Shown piece after piece: positions 1 through 9,770 of a DNA stretch of 26,041 nt. A program made the position numbers and the translations under genes. The stretch lies in contig BLXT01007559.1 of the NCBI GenBank assembly GCA_019648995.1, forward strand, positions 73,185 through 99,225, read 5' to 3'. Below the pieces are notes generated by a model. The model saw only the letters and a program-made list of their open reading frames with translations. It searched no databases and was not told the DNA's origin. The DNA comes from Plakobranchus ocellatus (taxonomy: Eukaryota; Mollusca; Gastropoda; Plakobranchidae). How positions within the stretch are numbered: the first letter of the stretch is position 1; every line of letters starts with the position of its first letter.

Positions 1-38
1 GAGAGAGAGATAGAGAGAAAGAGAGGGACACAGAGAGA

Positions 39-79
<41 letters not shown>

Positions 80-113
80 GGAGGGAGGGGGAGGGGGAGG
101 GAGAGAGAGAGAT
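1..113. repeat. GA-rich microsatellite
   Basis: Nearly pure purine tract of (GA)n with interspersed GGGA and AAAG variants at the very start of the window; it probably continues to the left. Simple-sequence DNA, no coding meaning. Confidence 0.95.
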
Positions 114-379
114 TTGAAAGGAAAAACTCATCAAAGGTCGTGTTGGTTTTGGATTTTGACTATTATCTCTAAAATCAAACACAGTCCAATTTGATATTTC
201 TATTCACTAGTACACATAAAATATACGCCAAAGAAAATTGAAAGATAAGAATGTTTCCGCCAAGATCTCATGCAATTATTGAAATTTTTTTTTCTAGTAA
301 GAGATCTGATCAAAACTGCAAAACGGCTAAAACTTCATGAATCGTATAAATTATTTTAATTCTACTTCTGAATTTTGGA
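114..379. other. AT-rich DNA, nothing recognised
   Basis: No gene, RNA or repeat identified. It contains ordinary AT-rich sequence between the GA tract and a SINE relic. Confidence 0.5.
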
Positions 380-515
380 TGATAGTGGCTCATTGTATAG
401 CAAACCCAATGTGTAAATTGAGACGATTTATGTACTGTGGGTTCGAGCCGTACCATTGACGCCCTGGCCTGGCGGAGGGCGTGAAAGCTTAAGATCACAT
501 TTCTGTTAATATCAT
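380..515 (+). mobile_element. Decayed tRNA-derived SINE, same family as the copy at 4675-4832
   Basis: A pol III B box (GGTTCGAGCC, 440-449) is followed by a GC-rich body of the form GCCCTGGCCTGGCGGAGGGC and then an AAGCTTAAGATCAC block. The insertion at 4675-4832 has the same order: B box, GCCCTAGCCTGACGGAGGGC, then AAGCCTAAGATCACC. The A-box region (around 385-395, GTGGCTC) is degenerate compared with GTGGCTAGCG in the other copy. The GCCCT/AGGGC ends of the body can pair as a short stem in both copies. Ends are approximate because no target-site duplication is visible, so this is an older copy. Confidence 0.75.
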
Positions 516-630
516 TGATAACGTAACTCTTAATTTAGTCTAATGATTACAATCTAAATTTGATCGCTTGCTCCTCTTTGCTTGGTATTTCTGTCAAACA
601 TACTTTGTTCTAAGTGTTGCAATTGTTGGC
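516..630. other. AT-rich spacer, nothing recognised
   Basis: No feature seen between the SINE relic and the ATT microsatellite. Confidence 0.4.

Positions 631-682
<52 letters not shown>
631..682. repeat. (ATT)n trinucleotide microsatellite
   Basis: About 17 uninterrupted ATT units. The poly-asparagine open frame it creates on the minus strand is an artefact of the repeat. A small hairpin, GTCCTCT (696-702) against AGAGGAC (720-726), lies just after it. Confidence 0.97.
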
Positions 683-683
<1 letters not shown>

Positions 684-837
684 AGGAAATGGTACGTCCT
701 CTCCCTGAGTGGACAGATAAGAGGACATAGTGATAATTAATAATAAAGTAATGGTCTTGTACTCTGGTATAAGGCGGGGTGGGCGAATTGTGTTGGGACA
801 TTTTTAAGCTTTCTGTTTGTTGTTTTGGTCTAATCAT

Positions 838-858
838 TGTGTTGTTGTTGTTGTTGTT
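838..858. repeat. (GTT)n trinucleotide microsatellite
   Basis: Six GTT-type units followed by a T-rich stretch. Read in frame on the plus strand it gives a poly-valine run, which explains the odd start of the 99-codon open frame 817-1116. Confidence 0.9.
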
Positions 859-1471
859 TTCTATTTTTTTTGTTTTACTTTTTTGATATATACTTGTTTT
901 ACTTTGTGTTTAATTAATGCGAAATGTTTAAACTACTTTATAAAGAAATGGATGTTCGTGTCGTGTAAACAAAACAGTTCAAAGCTTGAGCAAAATCTCG
1001 AGATCACCAGTCCCGAAAGTTACAAAATGATTAAAAAATCAAATAAAATGAAATCTTGGCCAGATGCTCCAATTGGCCATGGTGAGGCCAAAATACCTGA
1101 CATCCCCCCACAGTAGTGAAATGGTTACAGAACATTCACAAATTAAAGATATGTAATCAGATGAAATCAGATTTCCATGAGGAAAAGTCAATAATTCATG
1201 AAGGTCATTATTATAATAATGATCAATATCGACATTTAACTGTAGACCAAAATTGCAAAATTGTAAAAAAATCTATCAAAGGTGACGCGGTCACACAGTT
1301 TCTCTATTGGCTGTTTTTATGCAGATTTCCAAAAAAAATTGACTGAAGTTTGAAATCTTAGGGCTGATTCTGAAGGCCCTATAATTAATTTGAATTATTC
1401 TTAGATTTAGTCTTGACCCAAGTGTTTCTTCTCATTATCTTTGAAATCGTCCTGTTAATTATAAATGCAGG
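859..1471. other. AT-rich non-coding DNA
   Basis: Two short open frames (817-1116, 99 codons; 1116-1346, 76 codons) exist, but neither resembles a known protein. The first begins in the GTT microsatellite, and there is no supporting promoter, splice pattern or homology that I can see. A small inverted repeat (TTGGCC ... GGCCAA, about 1073-1091) is present. I regard the stretch as intergenic. Confidence 0.5.
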
Positions 1472-1474
1472 TGT

Positions 1475-1693
1475 TTATGTTACGGTTAGCGCTGCCATGA
1501 AAGAGGCGGAATATTTTTTTTTATCATAGGTTTGATCCTTGCGCTGGTTGCGAACATTTTAATATTTGTCTCCTACTGCAAATCGTCACCAATCTCTCCG
1601 ACGGGGCGGGGTGTACCTGGTGGTTCAATGATTAGCAATGTACATTGGAGGTTGCAGGCTCGCGCATACACACACACACACACACACACACAA
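1475..1693 (+). mobile_element. Candidate second SINE family (tRNA-like head, (AC)n tail)
   Basis: A GGTTAGCG motif at 1484-1491 and GGTTTGATCC at 1530-1539 have the form of pol III A and B boxes. Their spacing is 46 bases; in the clear SINE at 4675 the GGCTAGCG to GGTTCGAGCC spacing is 45. A body of about 120 bases follows, relatively GC-rich for this window (GACGGGGCGGGGTGTACC near 1600), and it ends in an (AC)n tract like the simple-repeat tail of many SINEs. The body differs from the 380 and 4675 copies, so if real it is another family. No target-site duplication was found. It could also be unrelated unique sequence with chance boxes. Confidence 0.42.
1668..1693. repeat. (AC)n dinucleotide microsatellite
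   Basis: Thirteen AC units without interruption, directly 3' of the candidate SINE body. Confidence 0.97.
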
Positions 1694-2456
1694 ATTATAA
1701 ACTCAATAACCACAAAGCTCTGGTCATTTTTAATGGCTTGAAGTGAAGCAAAAGTTTAAATAATAGGCTAATATTAAATTCGCTTGCTACAAAGACGTCT
1801 TTGTTGACCTCGCTAATGTGCCGTACAAAATGAGGTCATAAAGTCCTGAGATCATAAGAAAACTATGCTTACTCGATCATAAATAAAATGAGAACGTGAT
1901 TGTAAATCGATTTGTCGGATTTAACATTTTTAAAAGTATTTTTGACTCTATTTTACAAATAAGAACCTAATCTCGTGGCCTGACTATGACTAGAACAATG
2001 GCTATTACACGTTATCTAGTGTTGAAGGATGAAGTCTCATTATTAACAAAGCCAAATATAACAAATCGCAACAAACTAAAGAAACAAAACCGGCCACTCT
2101 TGGCATGAGTTTTGATGCTTTCGAATAAGATGAGAATCATCATTCAGGCTAGATCTGGATAGATACAAAATGATGGCTAACTAGTCGGTACTATAAATAA
2201 AGTATTTTTATGTTTTGGTGAAGGATATTCTAAATTTTTGAAAAATTTAAAATCGGTGTGGACGTTGAAACATTTTTTTACATAAATTAGCAGCTGAAGT
2301 TGCCTTTATGAAAAACTTGTGATAATCACATTATAGACCAGTACAGGCTTCCATCTGAACATTTTCTGTTAGACCCTGGGCTACCGAGTAGAGTGTTAAA
2401 GGCTAAAACTTGAACATAGAACATACAGAAGTTTAAAAAAAAAAAACAAAAAAAAC
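1694..2456. other. AT-rich unique DNA up to the array edge
   Basis: No coding region, RNA or repeat recognised. It ends in an A-rich tract (2435-2455, interrupted by single C bases) immediately before the first sequence that aligns to the tandem array. Confidence 0.5.
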
Positions 2457-2620
2457 GTAATGATATGATATAAAATTTGATGCTTTGATCATGAAGTAAA
2501 GTACAAAAAAAAGCATATTTGTATAATTTTTTAGGCTTGCATTATCGTGGATATTGACATAGAGCGCCCGTAAAAGAGCAGCAAATTTATTAATAAGAAT
2601 TCCACATCGCGATGAAGCGA
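2457..2620 (+). repeat. Left edge of the array (partial monomer head)
   Basis: The first sequence alignable to the array contains the TTTGATGCTTTGATCATGAA block and the GCGCCCGTAAAAGAGC equivalent that precede each A monomer. No array sequence could be recognised to the left of the A-rich tract at 2435-2455. Confidence 0.75.
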
Positions 2621-3855
2621 AGGAATTTCGATGCTTACTCCTTGCATTTTTGGGTTTCGTCGTTATTGACTTGTACGAAGAAACCTTTCATAAAAAAAGA
2701 AAAAAAAAAAAAATTCTCAATGTCTGTCGGTTGCAACAAAAAAGAGAAAAAAAAAAGACCAAAATGTCACTGCAAAAAATGGCTTTCATAGGATCGAAAT
2801 TAACTCGAGAGTTTGAGCTTTTGCTGCTGCCCATTTGCGTTATTTACTAGCGTCTTCCGACCTTACTCTATCGATATGTAGAAAAATGTTTTACATTCTT
2901 GTATAAGATTTGAAACTGGCTGCAATATTCCAGGGGACGCAACAACGTTTTATATATCAGGCTATATTATATTATATTAATTTTTACCTCAAAATTGATG
3001 GCTCCTTTTCTTTCCAAAGCTTGATATGATTCAAGACAAAAAAAAATGGTCACTGGTACCGACGGATATTACAAGAAAAAAGAGTATTAAAACATTCGTA
3101 TTTGCTCGGTAGATTTTCGATACTCTATAAAATACATAACAAAAAAAAATAATATAATAAAAAAAAAATCCCCTCTTGCGATGTAGCAGAATCTTACTAT
3201 TTTTTTTTTCAATTTTTATCTCTTACTTTTATCGATTAGGTTTCATTTTCATTCTCTAAGATAGGAAAAATTTATAAACATTGTAAACCACATACCCGAT
3301 GTATTTTACTGTCTTCCGATAACTCCAATGCCTGTCGTGTCCAAGAAGGGTAAGAAAATCTGTAAAATTCTTCATAAAAGAGGTTTTATTACGATGGAAG
3401 TTTTACTCGCGGGTTTAAGTTATGGCTGACAATTTGAGTTATTTAATAGTGCATTTCAACCTCAATCTCACATTTTTACGGAATTGTTTCTGTAAAAGAG
3501 AAAAAGAATTGTCAATCGGCAAGAAGCGATAGGCTGTCGATGCTCACTCTTTGCATTTACAGCTTGTGTGATTTTGGAATTTTATAAAATAAAACCTTTC
3601 CTTCCGATAAAAAGAACAGTAGCAATATGTTTTTCAGTCTTTCGACCTGTTTTATGCCTGATAATCCAAAATAAGATATAGAAAAAAGAGTGAAATTTTT
3701 ACTTAAAAAAGTGGCTTTGTTATCATTAAAACTAACTCGTCAACTTGAGCTGCTGCTGGCCATTTGGATGATTTAATGATGTCTTTCAACCTGACTCTAT
3801 CGGTAGATAGAAGAAAATTTAACATTTCTCTGGTTATCTCCGAGCTAAACAGAGT

Positions 3856-3993
3856 CCTTTTCAGGACGCTGATCCCCTTTCCGGTTATGAACAAAATGCA
3901 ACCTTTTGGGACGCAGATAACCGATTTGGTTACAATAGTTTTACACCCCTTCAGGACGCTGACCTCCGCTGCGGTTACCTCAAGAGTTTCGCA
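3856..3993 (+). repeat. Three tandem 46-bp repeats inside the MITE-like element
   Basis: Copies run about 3856-3901, 3902-3946 and 3947-3993. Each starts with a variant of CCTTTTCAGGACGCTGA and ends in a GGTTA-type block (CCGGTTATG, TTGGTTACA, GCGGTTACC). The left terminal inverted repeat is the start of the first copy, so the element end and the internal repeat are the same sequence. Confidence 0.75.
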
Positions 3994-4100
3994 TTCTTAT
4001 AGGATTTTATAGAAATTTTTTTAAAAATGCAAAAATTAATGTGTCCGCTCATTGCGTCTATAGGGAATTTTAACGGTGTAGGTGGTGCGTACTGAAAAGG
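3856..4100. mobile_element. MITE-like element with 14-bp terminal inverted repeats
   Basis: This 245-bp block is missing from all other C monomers. It splits the otherwise continuous GAGCTAAA ... AAATTAAGGCTTTC sequence of the monomer. Its ends are CCTTTTCAGGACGC (3856-3869) and GCGTACTGAAAAGG (4087-4100), inverted repeats matching at 13 of 14 positions. The first 138 bases are three tandem copies of a roughly 46-bp repeat. No transposase frame is present, so it would be non-autonomous. A clear target-site duplication is not visible, so the superfamily cannot be assigned and the exact ends could shift by a few bases. Confidence 0.7.
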
Positions 4101-4261
4101 TTAAAAATTAAGGCTTTCGCCCTGTTTTTACGCTTGTGTTTCAGCCAAAGAAATGCCCATGGAAATGACTTGAAAATGAACTAAAAACACTTAATTGTAC
4201 GGAATTAAAATATGATGGTTTGATCATGAAGTAGATTACAAAAATAACATATTTGTGTCTA

Positions 4262-4286
4262 TGTGTGTGTGTGTGTGTGTGTGTGT
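4262..4286. repeat. (GT)n microsatellite in the A2 head
   Basis: About 12 GT units followed by a T run, at the position where other units have a short T-rich block before the GCTTGCG motif. A local slippage expansion inside the array. Confidence 0.95.
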
Positions 4287-4661
4287 TTTTTTTTTTAGGT
4301 GTGCGTTTTACTATATGTTCACGTAGGTGCGTCCGTAAAAGATAAAAAGTCGATGTAAAAAAAAAACCACATCGTGATGAAGCGACAGGATTTCGATACT
4401 TACTTCTTACGTTTTTGGCTTTCGTCGTTCTTGACTTACATGAAGAAACCTTTGCTTTCCATGAAAAACAAATTCTCAACGTATTTTAGCGTCTTCCAAC
4501 GTGTCCAATGTGTACCATTTCCAAAAATAAGTAAAAAAGAGCGATGTTTTACACAAAAGCTTTTTTTAACGATCGAAGCTAACTCGCTACAGCTTTCCTT
4601 TTAAGTTATTTAATAGCGTCTTTCGATTTTACTTTATCGATATATAGACAAATGTATTACT

Positions 4662-4674
4662 TTCTTGCATATGA
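4662..4674. repeat. SINE target-site duplication, left copy
   Basis: Thirteen bases matching 4833-4845 with one C/T difference. The sequence corresponds to the TTCTTGTATAAGA block present in A monomers without an insertion. Confidence 0.88.
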
Positions 4675-4832
4675 GGGGCGTCGGTGACACTGTGGCTAGC
4701 GAATCCACCCTGAGATCTGCAGAGACCCTTCTGTCGCGGGTTCGAGCCCCGCTACCGGCGCCCTAGCCTGACGGAGGGCCTAAAAGCCTAAGATCACCTT
4801 GTTGTGGAATGGCTATATACAGAAACCAAACC
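4675..4832 (+). mobile_element. tRNA-derived SINE, full or nearly full length
   Basis: A 158-bp GC-rich insertion in AT-rich array DNA. The A box lies near 4692-4703 (GTGGCTAGCGAA) and the B box at 4739-4749 (GGTTCGAGCCC), the internal pol III promoter layout of a tRNA. The tRNA-like head is followed by a body with a GCCCT...AGGGC stem, an AAGCCTAAGATCACC block, and a tail ending ATATACAGAAACCAAA. It is flanked by the direct repeat TTCTTGCATATGA (4662-4674) / TTCTTGTATATGA (4833-4845), 12 of 13 identical. Removing the insertion and one repeat restores the uninterrupted monomer. The known family name is not assigned. Confidence 0.92.
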
Positions 4833-4845
4833 TTCTTGTATATGA
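4833..4845. repeat. SINE target-site duplication, right copy
   Basis: Right-hand partner of 4662-4674; monomer sequence resumes here with TTTGAAGCTGG. Confidence 0.88.
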
Positions 4846-5569
4846 TTTGAAGCTGGTTGCGATGGATTTAAAGGGTTGCAACCACGTTTTTCCAGCTACT
4901 TTTCATCTCAAAATAGATAGTTTCGAAACCTTTATCTGATTCAAGATGAAAAAAAATACATGTTTTGTCTGATACCGATGGATATTCGACACTCCGCCAA
5001 ATACATGACCAAAAATGATAAAGTAAAAAAAAAAAGACTCGATAGGGGTGTATTAAAATCTTACCCTGTTTTTCTCTTTTTTGTCACAATGATTACATTT
5101 ATTTTTCATTCTGCTGGATGGGAAAAGTTTTATGAACATTGTAAATCACACGGCCGTATACTTTACTGTCTTCCGATAACTCCAATGCCTGTCGTTTCCA
5201 AGAGGGGTAAGAAAATTTGTAATATTCTATAAAAAAAAAAGATGCTTTATTAGGAAGTGAAATTACGTGGCTGGTAACTTGAGTTATTTTATTGTGTATT
5301 TGAACTTTTGTCTATTGATATCTGAAAGGAAGAAAATTTCACACGCCTGTAGTTGAATCCGAGCTAAAGGCGATCAAAATTAAGGCTTGCAAAGAGCCTT
5401 CAGGCTGGATATTTCCGCCGAAAATTGGTGATTTTTCAGATGTAAATTATTTTCAAATCCAATTAAGCTATTTAAATGTATGGAGACAAACGATCTGATG
5501 CTTCTATCATGAAGAAGAGTACAAAAATAACATCACTGAATGGTGTCACGGGCATGCGTGTGCTCAGAT

Positions 5570-5593
5570 TTTTACGGAAACGTTTCCGTAAAA
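5570..5593. promoter_or_regulatory. Perfect 24-bp palindrome in monomer C2
   Basis: The arm TTTTACGGAAAC is followed at once by its exact reverse complement. Related imperfect versions sit at the same place in most C monomers. It could be a protein-binding site or a hairpin in a transcript; function is unknown. The type used here is a best fit, not evidence of regulation. Confidence 0.6.
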
Positions 5594-6183
5594 GGGGAAA
5601 TTCACGAACAAATTCTCCATCGGCATGAAGCGATAGGATTTCAATGCTAACGTCTTGCATTTATGGCTTACGTCGTTAACGAATTTTATAAAGAAATATT
5701 TCCTTTTGATAGAAAGCACATTAGCAATAGGTCTTTGAGTCTCCCGTCGAGTCCAATGTCTGCGTTTCCTAAATACGCTCGTATGATAGAAAACGAGAGA
5801 GATTTAACTGAAAAAAAAATGGCTTTCTTACGATCGAAACTAACTCGATCGTTTAAGCTAAAGCTGGCCATTTGAGTTATTAAATAGCGTCTTTCAACCT
5901 TACTCTATGGATTGTTAGAAGAAAATTTAACATTTCTTAGGTTTTCTCCGAGCTAAAAGCGATCAAATCTAAGGCTTTCAATCTGTTTTTACGCTAGTGT
6001 TCCAGCCAAAAAAAAATGCCTATTTTGCCCATGTAAACAACTTGAAGATTAAATAAAGACACTTAATTGTACGCAATAAAATTCGATGCTCTGATCATGA
6101 AGTAAAGTACAAAAATAGCACATTTGTATGGTTTTATAGGCTTGAGTTACCTTTCCATATTGACGGAAGGCGTGCAGCGGGAC

Positions 6184-7953
6184 AGAATTTCGATACTTAC
6201 CTCTTGCATTTTGGTTTCCGTCGTTATTGTTGTATAAAAAAAAAAAACGCGTTGCCTTCGATGAAAAGCAAATTGTTAATGTATTTAGCGTCTTCCGACA
6301 CGTCCAATGTCTGCCCGTTCCAAAATAACAAGAAAAAAAAAGGAGAGAAAATTAACTCAACGAATGGCTTTCTTACAATCGAAACTAATTCGCGGGTTGG
6401 AGCTATTGCTGGCCATTTGAGTTTTTAAATAACGTCTTTTGGCCTTACTCTTTCAATATGTAGAAGAATTTTTTTACTTTCTTGTATAAGATTTGAAGCT
6501 GGCTGTGATGTATTACAAGGATTGTGATCACGATTTTCGGGTTCTTTTTTACCTCAAAATTTATGGTTTCTTCCCTTTCCAAAGCTTCATTTGATTCAAA
6601 AGAAAAAAAATACATGTAGTCACAGGTGTCGATGGATATTGCAGAAAAACGAGTGCAAAAACAATCGTATTTGCTCTACAGATTTTTGACAGTCTGTCAA
6701 AAAGATACCAGAAAAAAAAAGATAAGAAATAGAAAAAAAGGAGTTTTCAAGTTGCGGTGAAGTAGAATCTCACCCATTTTTGTTCCTATTTTCGGTCATG
6801 GATTACGTTTCTTTTTTAATCTCCTGAATGGGAAAATATTTACAAACATTGATAACCACATTCTCGATTATCCTATTATCTTCCGATGATTCAAATGCCT
6901 GTCGCGTCCAACAAGACAAAAAGAGTAAGAAAATGGGCACATTTCAACGATTAAAAAAAGCTTTATTGCCATCGAAATGTACTCGCGGGCTGAAGTTGTG
7001 GCAAGCAATTTGAGTTAATCATTAGTGTATTACAATTTTTCTATAATAATGTGTAAAGAAAATTTAACATTCCTCTGGGTGTGTCTGAGCCAAACACAAT
7101 CAAAATTAAGGCCTGCAAAGGCATATATATATATATAAGCTTATTTTCAACCAAAAATTGCCGTATTATTCCGTATAAATAACATAAAAATCAAATTTAA
7201 AAATTCAAATATATAGAGACAACGGAAGAAATATTATTTTGGCCATGAAGTAAAGTACAAGTACAAGATCACTGAAACAGTTATTAGCATGTGGTTGCTC
7301 CCATTTTTTAAAACAGCCCTTCCGTTAAATGAGGAAAACGCTCAAATCAATTCCTGATCCTTATGAAGAGAAATGATTTCGATGCTCACTTCTTGCATTT
7401 ATGGCTTCCGTCGTAATTGAATTTCATAAATAAACATTTGTAAACGATGTAAAGCATTATCGTAATGTATTTTAGCGTATTCCGACATGGCCAATCCCTG
7501 CCGTTTCGAAAGTATGAAATTAAAAAGAGCGAAATGTTAATCAAGAATGGCTTTGTTATGATCGAAATGAAGTCGCGGGTTTGAGCTGCTGCTGACCATT
7601 TGAACTATTTACTGCTGTTTTTCGTTCTACCTCTGTCAACACTTAGAAGAAAATTTAACAATTTTCTGGTTGTGTCCAAGCTAAAGTCCATCAAAGTTGA
7701 GGCTTTCATTCTGTTTTAGGCTGGTGTTTCGGTCAAAAAATTGCCAATTTTCCTGACGTAAATGACTTCAAAATGAAACTAAAACATTTAATTGTGTGGA
7801 CAAAAACAGTTTGATGCTTTGATATTGAAATCGAGTAGAATTGTACTTTGTTTGTATGGTTCTTTTTAAGCTTGCGTTTGCTCAGATATTCACGAAGGTG
7901 CGTCAGTAAAAGAGCAAAAATTGATTAAAACATTCCAAATCGAAATGAAATGA
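6184..7953 (+). repeat. Array unit 3 (A3-B3-C3)
   Basis: Landmarks lie near 6375 (A3), 6969 (B3) and 7558 (C3), spacings of 594 and 589. It is a complete trimer of 1770 bases with no recognised insertion. A short (AT)n run at about 7121-7136 lies in the lower half of B3. The C3 palindrome is badly degraded (AAAACAGCCCTTCCGTTAAA). Confidence 0.87.
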
Positions 7954-9629
7954 CAGAATTTCGATTCTTATCTCTTGCACTTTCGACTTCCGTCGTTATT
8001 GACTTGTACGAGGGAACCTTCGGTTTTGATGAAAAGCACATTCTCAACGTATTTTAGCGTTTTCCGATATTTCCAAATGAAAAAATAGCGTTGGTTACGA
8101 TGGAATCCAACTCGCGGGTTTGAGCTAGTTCTGGCCATTTGGATTATTTCATAGTGTCTTTCAACCTTACCCTATCGATATGTAGAAAAATTTGTTATCC
8201 TCTTTTTTTTAAGATTTGAAGATGATTGAGGTGGATTCCAAGGGTTGCAAATCATTTTTGCGGTATATTCCTCTTCTAAAAGTTAATTTTTTTTTTTTGT
8301 CTTTCCAAAGCTAGATCTGATTTAAAATGAAATAGAAAAAAGACCCTTGGTCACTGGAGTCGAAAGATATTAATAGAAAATGAGTACATAAACAATCGTA
8401 TTTGCTTGGTACATTTTGTGCATTCTGTTAATTAAATGAATAGACAATAGAGAAAAAAATAGAGTCCAAAGTTGCGGTGTAGAAGAATGTTATCGCCTTT
8501 TTTTTCTCCATTTTTCACAAAGATTGCGTTTCTTTTTCATTCTCGTGGATGGGAAAACTTCTGAAAGCATAGAATACCACATTCCCGATGTATTTAACAG
8601 TTTTACGATGACTGGAATTCCTGTGTTTTCCAAACAAAGTAAGAAAATTTGCTAAACTCTGGGAAATAGACATTAAGATAGACATTTTCTCGCGGGCTGA
8701 AGTTGTCGCGAGCTATTTGAGGTAGTTTGTAGTATACTTACACCTACTCTATCGATACGTGAAAGAAACTGTACCATTGTTGAGGTTTAATCTGAGCCCC
8801 AAGTCGATCAAAACTGAGCGTTGCATTATTCTGTTAGGTCGGGTTTTTAATCAAAAGAAGATTTTACACGTGGAAAAGATTTTAGAATCAAGTAAAAATA
8901 TCTAAATGTATAGTCAGATATTTCGGCCATGACGTTGAGTACCAGTAGAACATTACTTAGAGGAGTTATAAGCTTGTGTTTGCTCTGATTTTTACGGAAT
9001 CGCTTCCGTTAAAGAGGAAAAAGCGCTAAAAAATCCCTATCCTCATAAAGCGAAATTATTTCCATATTCTTTTTAGCATTAATGGCTTCATTTCTCTATT
9101 GAATTTCATAAAGAAACTTTTGCTAAGAATGAAAAGGATTTTCCTAATGAATTTTAGCGTCTGCCGACATAACCAATACCCTCCGTTTTCAAAAAAAGAA
9201 AGAAATGTAAGCGAAATTTTACTCCAAAGTGTCTTTGTTACGATCGAGGTTAACTCACGCGTTTGAGCTCTTGTTGGCCAATGCAGTTGTTTACCAATGT
9301 CCTCTGATCTATTTCTATCGACAAGTAGGAGAAAATTATATATTTCTGTGGCTGTGTGCGAGCTAAAGGTCATCAAAGGTGACGCTTTCAAAATGTTTTT
9401 AGTCTAGTGTTTCAGTCAAATATTACCGATTTTCTTCATGTAAATGACTTTGAAATGAACCCAAAACATTTGATTGTATGAACAAAAACAGTTTGATGCT
9501 TTGATCATAAAATAGAGTAGAAATTTGGCAGGTTTCTATGGTTTTTTTTAAGCTTGAGTTTCTTATATATTGGGGAAGGTGCGTCAGAGCGAAAATCGAT
9601 GAAAACATTCCGCGTCGCAATGAAGCGAT
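7954..9629 (+). repeat. Array unit 4 (A4-B4-C4)
   Basis: Landmarks lie near 8097 (A4), 8673 (B4) and 9240 (C4). A4 lacks about 45 bases in the CTGCCGTTTCCAAAATAAG segment (near 8078). The C4 palindrome at 8990-9013 has nearly intact arms. The 111-codon minus-strand frame 9056-9391 lies wholly inside repeat sequence and resembles no protein I know. Confidence 0.87.
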
Positions 9630-9770
9630 AGGATTTCGATACTTTCTTCTTGCACTTTTGACTTCCGTCCTTATTGACTTGTACGAGGAAACTTTGGTTT
9701 CGATCAAAAGCACATTTCCGACGTATTTAAGCGTCTTCCGACATGTCAAATATCTGCCATTTCCAAAATA

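Larger units (their letters stand above)
2621..4387 (+). repeat. Array unit 1 (A1-B1-C1), with MITE-like insertion and B/C deletion
   Basis: Unit boundaries are set at the AGGATTTCGAT-type landmark of successive A monomers. The ACGAT-type landmarks lie near 2790 (A1), 3391 (B1) and 3722 (C1). The B-to-C distance is only about 331 instead of about 550, because the lower half of B1 is joined near 3467 directly to the ACGGAA palindrome region of C1. C1 is interrupted by a 245-bp element at 3856-4100. Unit 1 and unit 2 share B-type details, such as TATTTTACTGTCTTCCG, that later units lack. Confidence 0.88.
4388..6183 (+). repeat. Array unit 2 (A2-B2-C2), interrupted by a SINE
   Basis: Landmarks lie near 4569 (A2), 5251 (B2, degenerate) and 5830 (C2). 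A SINE at 4675-4832 splits the TTCTTGTATATGATTTGAAGC block of A2. The C2 head carries a perfect palindrome at 5570-5593. The next A head (around 6170-6183) has lost about 45 bases between the GCGTCAG-type and GCGACAGG-type motifs. Confidence 0.88.

Noticed and set aside
610..837. Open frame with a poly-asparagine run
   Set aside because: Direct product of the ATT microsatellite; no other protein feature.
817..1346. Two adjoining plus-strand frames (99 and 76 codons)
   Set aside because: The first starts in the GTT microsatellite; composition is unremarkable, no recognised motif, and length is expected by chance in this much sequence.
4141..4479. 112-codon minus-strand frame
   Set aside because: It crosses the GT microsatellite (His-Thr run) and array sequence; a by-product of repeats.
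4675..4832. Functional tRNA gene
   Set aside because: A and B boxes are present, but the head is followed by a SINE body and flanked by a target-site duplication, and I could not fold a convincing cloverleaf by eye.
7121..7140. TATA-box-like promoter
   Set aside because: A short (AT)n run that other units lack at this place; no downstream gene.
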